64,000 bases of DNA from Anaerobacterium chartisolvens (GCF_003337415.1 NZ_QPJT01000002.1:111291-175290); one strand, 5' to 3'. Numbered from the stretch's first letter, positions 26,828 through 36,667 are shown. Program-made: numbers and translations. The notes: generated by a model from the sequence alone, not told the origin.

Positions 26828-27565
26828 GTGATAAACAAATATAGTGATGTACCTTTATATTGCCAGCTAAAAGCATTAGTACTTAAGAAAATAGACAGCG
26901 GCGACTATGCACAGGACTCAAAAATACCTTCCGAGCAGGAGCTGTGTGATATATACAATATCAGCAGGCCGACTGTCCGCCAGGCAATAAGCGAATTGAC
27001 AAACAGCGGATATTTGTATAAAGAGAAGGGCAAGGGCACATTTGTTTCCAAATCCAAGACGCATATTGACATAAAAAGCTATTCAGGCTTTACCGATTCA
27101 CTTTTAGACAGTGAGGTACCCGGAGAAAAAGAGATTATTTCTATAGCTGTTATAAAAAACACCGAATTTCAGAAGCTGGACGAGGTTTTTACTATTTTGC
27201 GGAACCAGAGGGTGGATTTTGCCGAGATAAAGTATGTTTCCGTACGGAACGGAGAGGTATTTGCGTTAAATGTCTCTTATATACCCATAAGCCTGTTTCC
27301 CAATATAGTTGAGGATATAAAAGACAAAAAGCCGTCCTACGATATAATGAGAGGGAAGTACCCGTTAATACCCGCTAAAACAAAGAGCTGCCTTGAGGTC
27401 ATATATGCCGAGCAGTGTGATTCGCAGTTTTTGCAGGTTCAGACGGGACAAGCCCTTATAAGAATAGAGAATGTTTTGTACTCCAAGAGCTCTCAGGCGG
27501 TGGAGCATGTTATAACAAAATACCGCGCGGATAAATGCAAGCTTATTTTTGAAAATTCCAGATAA
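26828..27565 (+). CDS. GntR-family regulator with UTRA domain
   Basis: A 245-residue HutC-subfamily repressor. The N-terminal winged helix reads YCQLKALVLKKIDSGDYAQ, IPSEQELCDIYNISRPTVRQAISEL and KGKGTFVSK. The C-terminal UTRA domain binds a small effector (YIPISLFPNI, LLRIEN-like ALIRIENVLY). The start is GTG with GAGGAGG upstream. The ligand is unknown; neighbouring purB and a DedA gene give no firm clue. Confidence 0.9.
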   Translation: MINKYSDVPLYCQLKALVLKKIDSGDYAQDSKIPSEQELCDIYNISRPTVRQAISELTNSGYLYKEKGKGTFVSKSKTHIDIKSYSGFTDSLLDSEVPGEKEIISIAVIKNTEFQKLDEVFTILRNQRVDFAEIKYVSVRNGEVFALNVSYIPISLFPNIVEDIKDKKPSYDIMRGKYPLIPAKTKSCLEVIYAEQCDSQFLQVQTGQALIRIENVLYSKSSQAVEHVITKYRADKCKLIFENSR

Positions 27566-27606
27566 GTTATGCATAATGCGGGTTTGCGAAAAAGGAGACA
27601 GCATGG

Positions 27607-28233
27607 ATGGAAGCAGCTATAATTGAATTCTTAAAGGAATTTGTTGAAAAGAATGTTTTTTTGGTATACTTCATTTTATTTATTTCTTCCGTGCTTCAGA
27701 TGGTTTTCCCTCCGCACCCCGGGGATACGATACTGGTTTTCGGGGGGTATGTTACGACACTGGGTATATTCTACAGCTTTCCCACGGTTTTTTTAAATGC
27801 CATGGCAGGGACTGTTTTGGGCTCTATAGTAATTTATATATTTGGGTATAACAAGGGAAGCGATGTGTTTAAGTACAGGCTCATAAAAAGATACGTTGAC
27901 GAAAAGCACAGAAAAAGAGCGGACAGGATATTTAAGAAATATGGGGTGTATGCAATAGTAATAAGCAAGTTTGTGCCGGGCGTAAATGCGATAATGCTTT
28001 TGATGGCGGGAATGTTCAAGGTCAGGCGCAGAGATGTGTACCTGTCTGTTGTGGCTTCAACTGTCGTACACCACACGCTGGCGCTTTTACTTGGAAGGTT
28101 CATAGGAAATAATATTTCCCGTATAAACAGTGTTCTCAAAACTTACAACGGCATTGGGCTTGCGCTGCTGTGCGTACTGACGGCGTCGGGGATAGTGTAT
28201 GTTATTCTTAAGCGCAAAAGGGCAAAGGCGTAA
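27607..28233 (+). CDS. DedA family membrane protein
   Basis: A 208-residue SNARE-associated/VTT-domain protein with about five helices. Typical text: FPPHPGDTILVFGGYV, GTVLGSIVIYIFGYNKG, FKKYGVYAIVISKFVPGVNAIMLLMAGMFKV (the F/YxRF-x-P-G region) and a C-terminal Lys/Arg tail. Members of the superfamily are linked to recycling of undecaprenyl phosphate or phospholipids across the membrane. AAGGAG lies just upstream. Confidence 0.9.
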   Translation: MEAAIIEFLKEFVEKNVFLVYFILFISSVLQMVFPPHPGDTILVFGGYVTTLGIFYSFPTVFLNAMAGTVLGSIVIYIFGYNKGSDVFKYRLIKRYVDEKHRKRADRIFKKYGVYAIVISKFVPGVNAIMLLMAGMFKVRRRDVYLSVVASTVVHHTLALLLGRFIGNNISRINSVLKTYNGIGLALLCVLTASGIVYVILKRKRAKA

Positions 28234-28246
28234 AATCCTTGTGATA

Positions 28247-28255
28247 TGGTATAAT
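28247..28255 (+). promoter_or_regulatory. Possible extended -10 promoter of mtnA
   Basis: TGGTATAAT with no good -35 box; 34 bases before the mtnA ATG. Confidence 0.35.
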
Positions 28256-28289
28256 GTTTTTGATTCATGCAATTTAAGGAGGGAAGAAC

Positions 28290-29318
28290 ATGAGACCGCT
28301 TGAGTATAAGGACGGTATTTTAAAGCTGATAGATCAGACAAAGCTGCCTTCTGAATATAAGGTAGTAGACTGTGCCACCTATATGGAGGTGGCTGACGCC
28401 ATAAGGGATATGATAGTGAGGGGGGCTCCTGCAATAGGAGTTTCAGCGGCATATGGCGTGGCCATAGGTGCGCTTTCGGCGCGGGATGGCTCAAAGGAGG
28501 AGTTTTTCTGCGAGCTGGATGAGATATGCAATGTTCTGCGCGGAACCAGACCCACGGCGGTAAACCTTTTCTGGGCCATAGACAGGGTGTACCGCAAGGC
28601 CTTGGACAACAGGGACAGGTCTGTTTCGGAGATCAAGGACATTATTGCACAAGAGGCCTGCAATATGGATTGTGAGGATGTTGAAACCAACAAGGCAATA
28701 GGAATGCATGGAAACAAGCTCATAAAAAACAATTACACAATACTTACACACTGCAACGCAGGTGCGCTTGCAACCTGTGACTACGGCACCGCGCTCAGCG
28801 TGATGAGGATGGCGCACAGCGAGGGGAAAAACATAAGGGTTATTGCAGATGAAACGAGGCCCTACCTTCAGGGAGCGAGGCTTACGGCATGGGAGCTTAA
28901 GCAGGACGGTATTCCCGTTACGCTAATATGCGACAATATGGCGGGGCATTTTATGAAGCTGGGCAAAATAGACTGTGTGATTGTCGGGGCGGACAGGATT
29001 GCCGTAAACGGTGATACCGCAAACAAGATAGGGACATATTCGGTGGCGGTTCTGGCGAAGGAAAACAATATACCCTTTTATGTTGCGGCCCCTGTTTCCA
29101 CAATTGATTTTTCAATGCAGACGGGTGACAGCATACCCATAGAGGAGAGAAGTCGTGAGGAGGTTACTCATATAAAGGGAATCCCTGTTGCTCCCGAGGG
29201 AATAGACGTAATGAATCCCGCGTTTGATGTAACGCCGAGCAGGTATATAACGGCTATAATCACTGAAAAGGGAATAGCTTATCCCCCGTTTGAAAAGAAT
29301 CTGAAGGATATGGAATAA
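28290..29318 (+). CDS. mtnA: S-methyl-5-thioribose-1-phosphate isomerase
   Basis: A 342-residue eIF2B-like isomerase that turns methylthioribose-1-phosphate into methylthioribulose-1-phosphate in methionine salvage. Marks: [30 protein letters not shown] (catalytic Cys), [21 protein letters not shown] and [18 protein letters not shown] (catalytic Asp). Some homologues also act on ribose-1-phosphate or 5-deoxyribose-1-phosphate. AAGGAGGG precedes the ATG. No other salvage gene is in the window. Confidence 0.93.
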   Translation: MRPLEYKDGILKLIDQTKLPSEYKVVDCATYMEVADAIRDMIVRGAPAIGVSAAYGVAIGALSARDGSKEEFFCELDEICNVLRGTRPTAVNLFWAIDRVYRKALDNRDRSVSEIKDIIAQEACNMDCEDVETNKAIGMHGNKLIKNNYTILTHCNAGALATCDYGTALSVMRMAHSEGKNIRVIADETRPYLQGARLTAWELKQDGIPVTLICDNMAGHFMKLGKIDCVIVGADRIAVNGDTANKIGTYSVAVLAKENNIPFYVAAPVSTIDFSMQTGDSIPIEERSREEVTHIKGIPVAPEGIDVMNPAFDVTPSRYITAIITEKGIAYPPFEKNLKDME

Positions 29319-29345
29319 GGACATAAATTATTCCATTTATATATA

Positions 29346-29532
29346 GCGATAAAGATTTTACATGGAGGATATAACTTGATGGAAGAAATTTTTTTGACCC
29401 GTAAGGAATACATCTAAGAAAAGTGAATGAATGCTCGTGCCCTAGAGACATTTCCCCCAAATTCATCTTTTCGTTGCTATTAAAAATTTCTGTAAGCAAT
29501 TATATCCTCTATGTTTGTAAAATCTTTATCGT
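29346..29532 (-). repeat. Inverted-repeat element copy 4
   Basis: A 187-bp copy in the opposite orientation. The apical stem differs from the others but still pairs: GAAAAG-TGAAT (29418-29428) with ATTCA-T-CTTTTC (29461-29472), with the same single bulged base. The loop keeps GGGGAAATGTCTC (complement near 29444-29456) and the long basal arms are preserved. One terminal base is changed (CGT instead of CGC). It starts 27 bases after the mtnA stop. Confidence 0.92.
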
Positions 29533-29630
29533 GTCCTGCATATAATAAAAATTCTTCAATACATGGGTACATACAGAAAGCTTATTTGGCTCATAATAAA
29601 ATAAGTACCCCGCAATATCAGGATAATTTA

Positions 29631-29669
29631 TTGACAAAAGATATATTAGTTAGTATAATATCTTTTGTC
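29631..29669 (+). promoter_or_regulatory. yceD-rpmF promoter with overlapping 12-bp dyad
   Basis: TTGACA (29631-29636), 17 bases, TATAAT (29654-29659). A perfect dyad, GACAAAAGATAT (29633-29644) and ATATCTTTTGTC (29658-29669), overlaps both promoter boxes. A repressor bound there would block RNA polymerase; a 5' mRNA hairpin is excluded because the left arm lies upstream of the transcription start. Confidence 0.72.
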
Positions 29670-29686
29670 GGTTTAAGAGGTGGCTT

Positions 29687-30187
29687 ATGAAGGTTGATAT
29701 TTCAGGTATTGAAAAAACTGATGGATCCTCATTGCAAATAGAGTATAATAGTTTGATTGAGGATTTAAATTCTATTTTAGACCATGAGTTTTTATTTAAT
29801 GCCCCCGTTGAGTTTAACGGAAGTGTGGCAAATGTAGGGGGAGTTTTAAAGCTGAATGGGCGACTGAAGACCGATTATACGGTAGGATGTTACAGGTGCC
29901 TTAAGGAGATCCATGATAAGCTGGATTTGCTTATATGTGAGGAGTTTGTGAATGCCGGGGAAAATATGAATGTAGAGGTATATACATATGAAGGCGGCTT
30001 CATAGAGCTTGATAAGGTGCTTATAGATAATATCATATTGAATCTTCCAATGAAGAAGATGTGTTCGGAGGAATGTAAGGGGATATGTCCGACATGCGGT
30101 GCAGACTTAAATCACAATGAATGTAACTGCAGAACGGATGCCATACATCCAGGTATGGAAGCATTAAAAAATTTTTTTAACAATTAA
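29687..30187 (+). CDS. yceD: DUF177 / YceD family protein
   Basis: A 166-residue protein of the DUF177 family, which is almost always encoded next to rpmF and has been tied to 23S rRNA accumulation. It has a zinc-ribbon-like C-terminus with CYRCL and later CSEECKGICPTCGADLNHNECNC-type cysteine pairs. The strong promoter with overlapping dyad lies just upstream; rpmF follows after 60 bases. Confidence 0.9.
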   Translation: MKVDISGIEKTDGSSLQIEYNSLIEDLNSILDHEFLFNAPVEFNGSVANVGGVLKLNGRLKTDYTVGCYRCLKEIHDKLDLLICEEFVNAGENMNVEVYTYEGGFIELDKVLIDNIILNLPMKKMCSEECKGICPTCGADLNHNECNCRTDAIHPGMEALKNFFNN

Positions 30188-30247
30188 AATATTTAATTTT
30201 ATATGTAAGCAGCGTTTTACGGTTGCAGTGGTAGGGAGGTGTAATGC

Positions 30248-30430
30248 ATGGCAAATCCAAAGCGTAAATGGTCCAAAGCCAGGACCGGTGCCAGAAGGTC
30301 ACAGTGGAAGCTGACAATACCAGGGCTGGTAAGCTGTCCCCAGTGTCATTCTTTTAAACTGCCTCATAGAGTTTGTAAGGAATGTGGTTATTACAAGGGG
30401 AAAGAAGTCATTAAAGTTGAAGCTAAATAA
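30248..30430 (+). CDS. rpmF: 50S ribosomal protein L32
   Basis: A 60-residue protein: MANPKRKWSKARTGARRSQ, then the zinc ribbon CPQC ... CKECG. The four-cysteine (C+) form needs zinc. GGGAGGTG precedes the ATG. A hairpin terminator follows. Confidence 0.97.
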   Translation: MANPKRKWSKARTGARRSQWKLTIPGLVSCPQCHSFKLPHRVCKECGYYKGKEVIKVEAK

Positions 30431-30446
30431 TATGTTATAAACCGGA

Positions 30447-30479
30447 AAAGCGGCAGGTTTTTAAAACTGCTGCTTTTTT
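30447..30479 (+). terminator. Terminator after rpmF
   Basis: AAAAGCGGCAG (30447-30457) pairs with CTGCTGCTTTT (from 30467) with one G-T wobble, followed by a T-run. Confidence 0.82.
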
Positions 30480-30497
30480 CTTGAGGAGGACTAATTT

Positions 30498-31820
30498 TTG
30501 AAACATCAGCCGGCTGCCGTTCAGTGCGTTTTACCGCTGAGTATAGCTGAGGAGGCGGGCATTGAGCAGGGTGATGCCATACTATCAATAAACGGTGAAA
30601 AAATTAAAGATATATTTGATTACAGGTTTCTTATTGCAGATCAGGAGCTGGTGCTTGAGGTTCTTAAAAAGAACGGAGAGATATGGAGCATAGAGGTAGA
30701 AAAGGACGAATATGAGGATTTGGGAATTGATTTTGAATTCTCAATGATAGACCGCGAGAAAAGCTGTACAAATAAATGCATATTCTGCTTCATAGATCAA
30801 TTGCCTCCCGGAATGAGAGATACACTGTACTTTAAGGATGACGACTCAAGGCTTTCGTTTCTTACGGGAAATTATGTCACCTTAACAAATATGAGTGACG
30901 ACGATATAGACAGGATTATAAGGTATAGGATGTCTCCCATTAATGTATCTGTACACTGTACAAATCCAGAGCTTAGAAGGTATATGCTTAAAAACAGGTT
31001 TGCAGGCAATATACTGGACAGGATAAAAAAGCTGACGTCTCACGGGATCGAAATAAACTGCCAGATTGTCCTATGCAGAGGGATAAATGACGGAGAAGAG
31101 CTTGACAGGACAATCTCCGAGCTTGCCGTGCTGTATCCGGGGATAAAAAGCATTTCAATAGTGCCTGTGGGAATAAGCAGGTACAGAGAAGGGCTTGAGC
31201 ATCTGGAGCCTTATGGGAAGGAAGCGTCTGCCGAGGTTATAGGCCAGATGCATAAATGGCAAAAGAGATTGCATAAAAAATACCGCTCAAGGCTTGCATA
31301 TCTTTCCGATGAGTTCTATATAATGGCGGGAGTGCCTTTGCCCCGATATGAGGAGTATGAGGATTTCCCGCAGATAGAGAACGGGGTGGGGCTTGCCGCG
31401 TCGCTAAAGCATGAATTTTATGAATTCCTTGAAGCAGCGGATTTAAAATGCGTGTCTCCGAGGAAGGTCAGTATAGCTACGGGTGTTTCTGCATTCGCTC
31501 TTATACGGGAATTGTCGGATGTGCTTGAAAGAAGGCTTGGCACTGTAAAGGTAAATGTATTTGCTATAAAAAATGAATTTTTTGGAGAAAATGTTACAGT
31601 AACGGGTCTGCTGACGGGAGGGGACATTATTTCCCAATTAAAGGACAAGGCTCTGGGAGAGGAGCTTCTTATATCGTCAAGTATGCTCCGTGCGGGAGAG
31701 AGGGTTCTTTTGGACGATTGCAGTGTAGAGGCAATGGAGCGGCAGCTTAATGTAAAAATAGCCGTTGTTGAGAATGACGGCAAAGACTTTATTGAAAAAG
31801 TAGTGGGAAAGATTATATAA
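30498..31820 (+). CDS. DUF512 radical SAM protein with PDZ-like N-domain
   Basis: A 440-residue protein of the TIGR03279-type family. A PDZ-like start (LSIAEEAGIEQGDAILSING) is followed by the cluster motif CTNKCIFCF (residues 90-98) and a C-terminal DUF512 region. The gene is conserved next to der in Clostridia, but no reaction is established. The start is TTG with GAGGAGGA. der begins 37 bases after the stop. Confidence 0.88.
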   Translation: MKHQPAAVQCVLPLSIAEEAGIEQGDAILSINGEKIKDIFDYRFLIADQELVLEVLKKNGEIWSIEVEKDEYEDLGIDFEFSMIDREKSCTNKCIFCFIDQLPPGMRDTLYFKDDDSRLSFLTGNYVTLTNMSDDDIDRIIRYRMSPINVSVHCTNPELRRYMLKNRFAGNILDRIKKLTSHGIEINCQIVLCRGINDGEELDRTISELAVLYPGIKSISIVPVGISRYREGLEHLEPYGKEASAEVIGQMHKWQKRLHKKYRSRLAYLSDEFYIMAGVPLPRYEEYEDFPQIENGVGLAASLKHEFYEFLEAADLKCVSPRKVSIATGVSAFALIRELSDVLERRLGTVKVNVFAIKNEFFGENVTVTGLLTGGDIISQLKDKALGEELLISSSMLRAGERVLLDDCSVEAMERQLNVKIAVVENDGKDFIEKVVGKII

Positions 31821-31857
31821 TAAGTAGGACTTATTATGGAATATAGAGGTGAAAATA

Positions 31858-33180
31858 TTGGCAAAACCTATTGTGGCAATAGTTGGAAGACCTAATGTGG
31901 GTAAATCGACTTTTTTTAATTATGTTGCAGGTAAAAGAATATCTATTGTTGAGGACACTCCGGGAGTTACCCGCGACAGGATATATACAGAGGTGGAGTG
32001 GAGAGGCAGAAAATTTACGCTGATAGACACCGGGGGAATAGAGCCTTATAGTGAAAACAAGATAATGCAGCAAATGAAAAGGCAGGCGGAGATGGCTGTC
32101 GAGATGGCAGAGGTAATAGTTTTTATGGTAGACATGAAGGATGGGCTTACCGCCTCCGACAAAGAGGTTGCCGTCATGCTCAGGAAGTCGGGCAAGCCCG
32201 TTATACTGACCGTTAATAAGGTTGACAGGGTGGGCGAGCTTCCTGCCGAGGCTTATGAATTTTATAATCTGGGATTGGGGGATATAATGCCGATATCGTC
32301 CGTTCATGGTCTTGGAATGGGAGACTTGCTGGATGAGATATTCAAGTATTTTTCCGAGGATGTGGAGGACGAATACGACGCCGAGGTAATAAAGGTGGCG
32401 GTGGTAGGAAAGCCCAATGCCGGAAAGTCTTCTCTTATAAATAAGATACTCGGAGAGGAAAGGGTCATTGTAAGCGAGGTGGCGGGGACTACCAGAGATG
32501 CTATAGATACATATGCGGAGGTAGACGGCGATAAGTTTGTGTTCATTGATACCGCAGGGATAAGAAGAAAGAGCAAGGTGGAGGAAAACATTGAAAGATA
32601 CAGCGTAATGCGTGCATGGGGAGCAGTAGACAGGGCGGATGTATGCCTTATATTGATTGACGCCGTGGACGGAGTTACCGAGCAGGACACAAAGATTGCG
32701 GGATATGCACATGAAGCAGGGAAGGCTTCCATTATTGTGGTAAACAAATGGGATATAGTCGAGAAAGAAACCGGCACACTGGAGGAGTACCGCAAGAGGG
32801 TGCACGAAAAGCTGGGCTTTATGACCTATGCGCCGGTAATATTTATCTCTGCCAAAACCGGGCAGAGGGTAAACAAAATTTATGAACTGATAAAGTATGT
32901 TGCAAATCAGGCGGCACTCAGGATTTCCACAGGGATGCTCAATGATCTTGTGGGGGAAGCGGTTGCCATGGTTCAGCCGCCTTCGGATAAAGGAAAAAGG
33001 CTCAAGATATTATATGCTACACAGGTGGCGGTCAAGCCGCCCACGTTTGTTATATTTATAAATAATTCGGAGCTTTTTCACTATTCCTATGAAAGATACC
33101 TTGAAAACCAGTTAAGAAAGAATTTTGGGTTTGAGGGGACGCCTATAAAATTAATACACAGAGAAAAGGAAAAGTCATGA
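31858..33180 (+). CDS. der: Ribosome biogenesis GTPase Der (EngA)
   Basis: A 440-residue tandem GTPase for 50S assembly. First G domain: [17 protein letters not shown]. Second: [19 protein letters not shown]-terminal KH-like domain ends the protein ([26 protein letters not shown]). The TTG at 31858 ([10 protein letters not shown]) has GAGGTG five bases upstream; a GTG at 31849 overlaps that ribosome site and would add three residues. Confidence 0.97.
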   Translation: MAKPIVAIVGRPNVGKSTFFNYVAGKRISIVEDTPGVTRDRIYTEVEWRGRKFTLIDTGGIEPYSENKIMQQMKRQAEMAVEMAEVIVFMVDMKDGLTASDKEVAVMLRKSGKPVILTVNKVDRVGELPAEAYEFYNLGLGDIMPISSVHGLGMGDLLDEIFKYFSEDVEDEYDAEVIKVAVVGKPNAGKSSLINKILGEERVIVSEVAGTTRDAIDTYAEVDGDKFVFIDTAGIRRKSKVEENIERYSVMRAWGAVDRADVCLILIDAVDGVTEQDTKIAGYAHEAGKASIIVVNKWDIVEKETGTLEEYRKRVHEKLGFMTYAPVIFISAKTGQRVNKIYELIKYVANQAALRISTGMLNDLVGEAVAMVQPPSDKGKRLKILYATQVAVKPPTFVIFINNSELFHYSYERYLENQLRKNFGFEGTPIKLIHREKEKS

Positions 33181-33237
33181 CAAAATATCCTTGTATATAA
33201 GTATAAAAAAATAAATTGGATAAGGGAGGTATTCCTG

Positions 33238-33879
33238 ATGTTTATTGTCGTGGTCAAGCTGGTGATAGCGGGTGTTATAGGATATCTTTTGGGCAGTGCA
33301 AACAGCTCTCTTATTGTGGGTAAATTCTATGGAGTGGATGTGCGAAAGCACGGCAGCGGAAATGCCGGGATGACAAACACCTTAAGAACCTTGGGGAAGG
33401 CAGCCGCCGCACTGGTTATTTTAGGAGATATATTAAAAGGCGTATTGGCATGTATTGCAGGCTTGTATATAATGCGCGGAGGCGTGACGGCAGAAATATT
33501 CAACAGAGACTATCTTGGGGACATGGGACTCATGATGGGAGGAATTTTCAGTATAGCGGGTCATAACTGGCCTCTGTATTTTAATTTTAAAGGGGGAAAG
33601 GGCATACTGACAACCTTATCGGTAGCTCTTATGATGGCCCCCGCAATGGCTCTTACGCTTCTTGGGGTTTTTATAATCATTGTCGCACTTACAAGGTACG
33701 TTTCATTAGGGTCTATTATTGCGGCTGCGCTGCTGCCTGTGGGCTCGTTGCTGTTGGGAAAGGGGCCTGTGTTTGTGATTTTTTCCGGTATACTTGCGCT
33801 GCTTGCTGTTTTTCAGCACCGTGAAAATATAAAGAGAATACTGGGAGGCACCGAGCGAAAGCTGGGAGAAAAAAAATAA
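33238..33879 (+). CDS. plsY: Glycerol-3-phosphate acyltransferase PlsY
   Basis: A 213-residue membrane enzyme that moves the acyl group from acyl-phosphate to glycerol-3-phosphate in phospholipid synthesis. It shows the three family motifs: GSANSSLIVGKFYGVDVRKHGSGNAG, GDILKG, and the glycine-rich FKGGKG after GHNWP. Five membrane helices are expected. The der-plsY-gpsA-lipid kinase order links it to glycerophospholipid supply. Confidence 0.96.
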   Translation: MFIVVVKLVIAGVIGYLLGSANSSLIVGKFYGVDVRKHGSGNAGMTNTLRTLGKAAAALVILGDILKGVLACIAGLYIMRGGVTAEIFNRDYLGDMGLMMGGIFSIAGHNWPLYFNFKGGKGILTTLSVALMMAPAMALTLLGVFIIIVALTRYVSLGSIIAAALLPVGSLLLGKGPVFVIFSGILALLAVFQHRENIKRILGGTERKLGEKK

Positions 33880-33896
33880 GTTGAATGGAGGTCTTT

Positions 33897-34925
33897 ATGA
33901 AAAAAAATATTGCCATAATAGGCGCCGGGAGTATGGGAACTGCCCTTTCTGTTCTTCTTTCCAAAAACGGACACAGCGTAAAAATTTGGTCGCCATTCAG
34001 TGAAGAGGCCGACATGATTAATAATATAAGGGAGCATATACACAGGCTTCCCGGCGTGGCTATTCCCGAGGGTGTGAATTGCACCTGTGATCTGGAGCAG
34101 TCTCTTGCGGGGGCCGATGCGGTTGTGCTTGCCGTGCCTGCGCAGACGACCAGAGCAAATGCCGCGGGTATAAGGAAGTATATGAAAGATGGAGGGCTTT
34201 TGATAACATGCTCTAAGGGGATTGAGGAAAATACCTGTCTTATATTGTCCGATGTAATAAAGCAGGAAATTCCCGGAGCGGAAGCGGTGGTGCTGTCGGG
34301 GCCGAGCCATGCTGAAGAGATAGCCAGAGACATACCCACCACGGTAGTAGCGGCAAGTCCTGACAGGGCGGCGGCGGAAGCGGTTCAGGAAATATTTATG
34401 ACACCTAAATTCAGGGTATACACAAACCCCGACATAATAGGAGTGGAATTGGGCGGGGCTCTTAAAAATGTAATCGCGCTTTGTGCGGGGATTTCAGACG
34501 GACTGGGCTTCGGAGACAATACAAAGGCGGCTCTAATGACAAGGGGTATAACCGAAATAGCCAGACTGGGAAAGGCTATGGGCGCCAAGCCTCAAACCTT
34601 CAGCGGGCTCACCGGCATAGGTGATTTGATAGTTACCTGCACCAGTATGCACAGCAGAAACAGAAGGGCCGGTATTCTCATAGGGCAGGGCAAATCGGTA
34701 AGCCAGGCACTGGAGGAGGTTAAAATGGTTGTTGAAGGAATTTCCACCACAAAGCCGGCGTACCAGCTTGGACACAAAATGGGGGTATCCATGCCCATAA
34801 CGGTTGAGGCGTATAACATATTGTTTAACGGCAAAAACCCCAAGCAGGCGGTGGTGGATTTAATGATGAGGGACAAAACCCATGAAATCGAGGAGGTAGT
34901 CCACGAAAGCAGTTGGGAGGCATAA
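33897..34925 (+). CDS. gpsA: NAD(P)-dependent glycerol-3-phosphate dehydrogenase
   Basis: A 342-residue enzyme that reduces dihydroxyacetone phosphate to glycerol-3-phosphate, the substrate of the adjacent PlsY. Rossmann start IAIIGAGSMGTALSVLL, then SGPSHAEEIA, the catalytic Lys in GVELGGALKNVIALCAG, and FSGLTGIGDLIVTCTS. The ATG at 33897 follows TGGAGG; an earlier ATG at 33885 overlaps that site. Confidence 0.96.
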   Translation: MKKNIAIIGAGSMGTALSVLLSKNGHSVKIWSPFSEEADMINNIREHIHRLPGVAIPEGVNCTCDLEQSLAGADAVVLAVPAQTTRANAAGIRKYMKDGGLLITCSKGIEENTCLILSDVIKQEIPGAEAVVLSGPSHAEEIARDIPTTVVAASPDRAAAEAVQEIFMTPKFRVYTNPDIIGVELGGALKNVIALCAGISDGLGFGDNTKAALMTRGITEIARLGKAMGAKPQTFSGLTGIGDLIVTCTSMHSRNRRAGILIGQGKSVSQALEEVKMVVEGISTTKPAYQLGHKMGVSMPITVEAYNILFNGKNPKQAVVDLMMRDKTHEIEEVVHESSWEA

Positions 34926-34960
34926 AAAAGCGTGTTTTGCAAAAGGCGGAGGTTAAAGCT

Positions 34961-35842
34961 ATGAGAAAGGCCATCTTAATTTATAATCCCATGTCGGGGG
35001 ATCACAGCATAATAAACAGGCTGGATCATATCATACAGAGATTTCAGTCTCACGGTATATTGCTTCAGCCTTTTAGAATAGATCTGGAATGTGAAGACAT
35101 GCTGGTGACAGTCTTAAAGCTGGATAAATATGAGTTTGCCGCTGTCTCGGGAGGGGACGGAACGGTTAACTTCATAGTGAACATAATTTTAAAGCACGGC
35201 ATCAGTATCCCTCTGGGCATTTTTCCGTGGGGAACCAGCAATGATCTGGCAAGGTGCTTAGGGCTCCCCGCAAATGCCGACGAGCTTATAGATATAGTGC
35301 TGGGGGGCAATACGTCAAGGATTGATGTAGGGCTAATCAATGACAAGCATTATTTTTTAAGCACCTGTGCGGGAGGGGTATTTGTAGATGTTTCCTTCAG
35401 CACTCACAGTGAGCTTAAAAAGAATTTCGGGCTTTTTGCGTACTATCTCAAGGCATTAAGCGAGGTAACGAGCATAAAGCCGTTCAAGGTTGTTTTAAAG
35501 ACCGAAGAATTATCCATAGAGGAGGATATTCTTTTATTTATAATACTCAACGGAAAGCACGCGGCAGGTTTTCATAACCTTATTGAGGAAGCGGATATTT
35601 CAGACGGCATAATGGACATTGTGCTTATAAAAAGCTGCTCTCATATGGATTTGGCGAACCTGTTTTTTAACGTACTCAGCAATTCTTATATCAATAACAA
35701 AAATGTCGTGAAGCTGAAGGCCAAAGCCTGCACCATAATATCCAGCAGCGATATCAACGTAAGCATAGACGGAGAAAAGGGGGAAGGGCTTCCAATGTCG
35801 GTCAGCTTCATAAATAAAGCCATAGAGGTATTTGTGAAATAG
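34961..35842 (+). CDS. Diacylglycerol/lipid kinase family protein (YegS-like)
   Basis: A 293-residue protein with the DAGK catalytic pattern: ILIYNPMSG, SGGDGTVNFIVN (the GGDGT ATP loop), PWGTSNDLARCLGLP and a C-terminal beta-rich domain with SIDGEKGEG. Relatives phosphorylate diacylglycerol, undecaprenol or other lipids. The ATG at 34961 has GGCGGAGG; the frame is open back into the gpsA end. It belongs to the plsY-gpsA lipid unit. Confidence 0.88.
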   Translation: MRKAILIYNPMSGDHSIINRLDHIIQRFQSHGILLQPFRIDLECEDMLVTVLKLDKYEFAAVSGGDGTVNFIVNIILKHGISIPLGIFPWGTSNDLARCLGLPANADELIDIVLGGNTSRIDVGLINDKHYFLSTCAGGVFVDVSFSTHSELKKNFGLFAYYLKALSEVTSIKPFKVVLKTEELSIEEDILLFIILNGKHAAGFHNLIEEADISDGIMDIVLIKSCSHMDLANLFFNVLSNSYINNKNVVKLKAKACTIISSSDINVSIDGEKGEGLPMSVSFINKAIEVFVK

Positions 35843-36058
35843 ATGCATAGCAGGAATTATTTATTGAAGCAAAGCCGGATATTTTGAATGTTATGCTTGA
35901 AATTGCCGGTTACCGGGAAGTTCTCCAGCTCGAAAAGCCCAAAGTATCAGCAGCGCCTGACTTTAAGAACGGTACAAACATAGCCATAGTGTATGCTTTC
36001 TATATAATGATTCCTTGTAACAACTGCAAGTGCTTCCATAGTGCTCCCTATATAAAAA

Positions 36059-36076
36059 AACCCGGCAAGCCGGGTT
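36059..36076 (-). terminator. Terminator of the coat-gene pair
   Basis: AACCCGGC and GCCGGGTT pair around a two-base loop; on the minus strand it is followed by a run of T. It ends the transcript of the coat genes and may also stop read-through from the lipid kinase gene. Confidence 0.85.
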
Positions 36077-36086
36077 GTACTAATAG

Positions 36087-36449
36087 TTATTGCTTAATTG
36101 GAAGCTGGGTTTTATAACCATTAAAAACATCAAATATGTCGCTTACCTGAGGGGGTGTTGCAATATCGGCTTGGTATTCACCCAAGTTGAATAATTCGCT
36201 GAAGTAGGTTGTATGTGTATTTTGTATTTTGCTATGATTGCTTAACAGCAGGGCCCGAAGATCATCATTTATCATTTCATTTATAGCAATCTGATAATTC
36301 ACAAGGTTGTGTTTTTCATAAAACAGGATATCATTCAGCTTGTCTCTGATATTCAAGTTAACATCCTTTACCTTGGGAAGTTCATCGGATACGGTTTTGC
36401 CTATTTTTTGTACTCCCATTTTTGAAGTTACCATAGATTGAGTATCCAT
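36087..36449 (-). CDS. CotF-family spore coat protein
   Basis: A 120-residue protein in the COG5577 coat-F pattern: all-helical, with VKDVNLNIRDKLNDILFYEKHNLVNYQIAINEM and EYQADIATPPQVSDIFDVFNG-like segments. Expected in the spore coat of the mature spore. The ATG overlaps the stop of the upstream coat gene (TAATG), so the two are translationally coupled. Confidence 0.75.
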   Translation of the reverse strand: MDTQSMVTSKMGVQKIGKTVSDELPKVKDVNLNIRDKLNDILFYEKHNLVNYQIAINEMINDDLRALLLSNHSKIQNTHTTYFSELFNLGEYQADIATPPQVSDIFDVFNGYKTQLPIKQ

Positions 36450-36667
36450 TATTGTATTTGCCCTCCTTGCTTTTTAATAATTTGATCAACATAGTTTAAA
36501 AGACCTAAATAGTTTTGCTGGTGCATATTTGCCGTATCAAAGAATATTTTCTGGCGAGCAGGGTTTATCTCCTGGTTTGCATAATGAAAACACTTCTTTG
36601 TAGTGAGTAATTCCCATGATAATAGATCTTTTATATAATTTACTTCCTTTGTTGAAAGATTCTGCAT
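36449..36667 (-). CDS. Small spore coat-associated protein (CotF-like)
   Basis: A 72-residue helical protein: MQNLSTKEVNYIKDLLSWEL, FHYANQEINP, HQQNYLGLLNYVDQI. This is the usual small partner of CotF-type proteins in Clostridia. The ATG at 36667 has a perfect GAGGAGG six bases away. The frame extends upstream to 36898 without a ribosome site, and the extra text is not family-like. Confidence 0.78.
   Translation of the reverse strand: MQNLSTKEVNYIKDLLSWELLTTKKCFHYANQEINPARQKIFFDTANMHQQNYLGLLNYVDQIIKKQGGQIQ

Noticed and set aside
26749..28233. A purB-linked regulon for the GntR regulator
   Set aside because: No operator or effector can be read from the sequence; adjacency alone is weak.
35884..36117. 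A 77-codon plus-strand frame after the lipid kinase gene
   Set aside because: It runs through the hairpin terminator of the coat genes, has no good ribosome site and no recognisable family.
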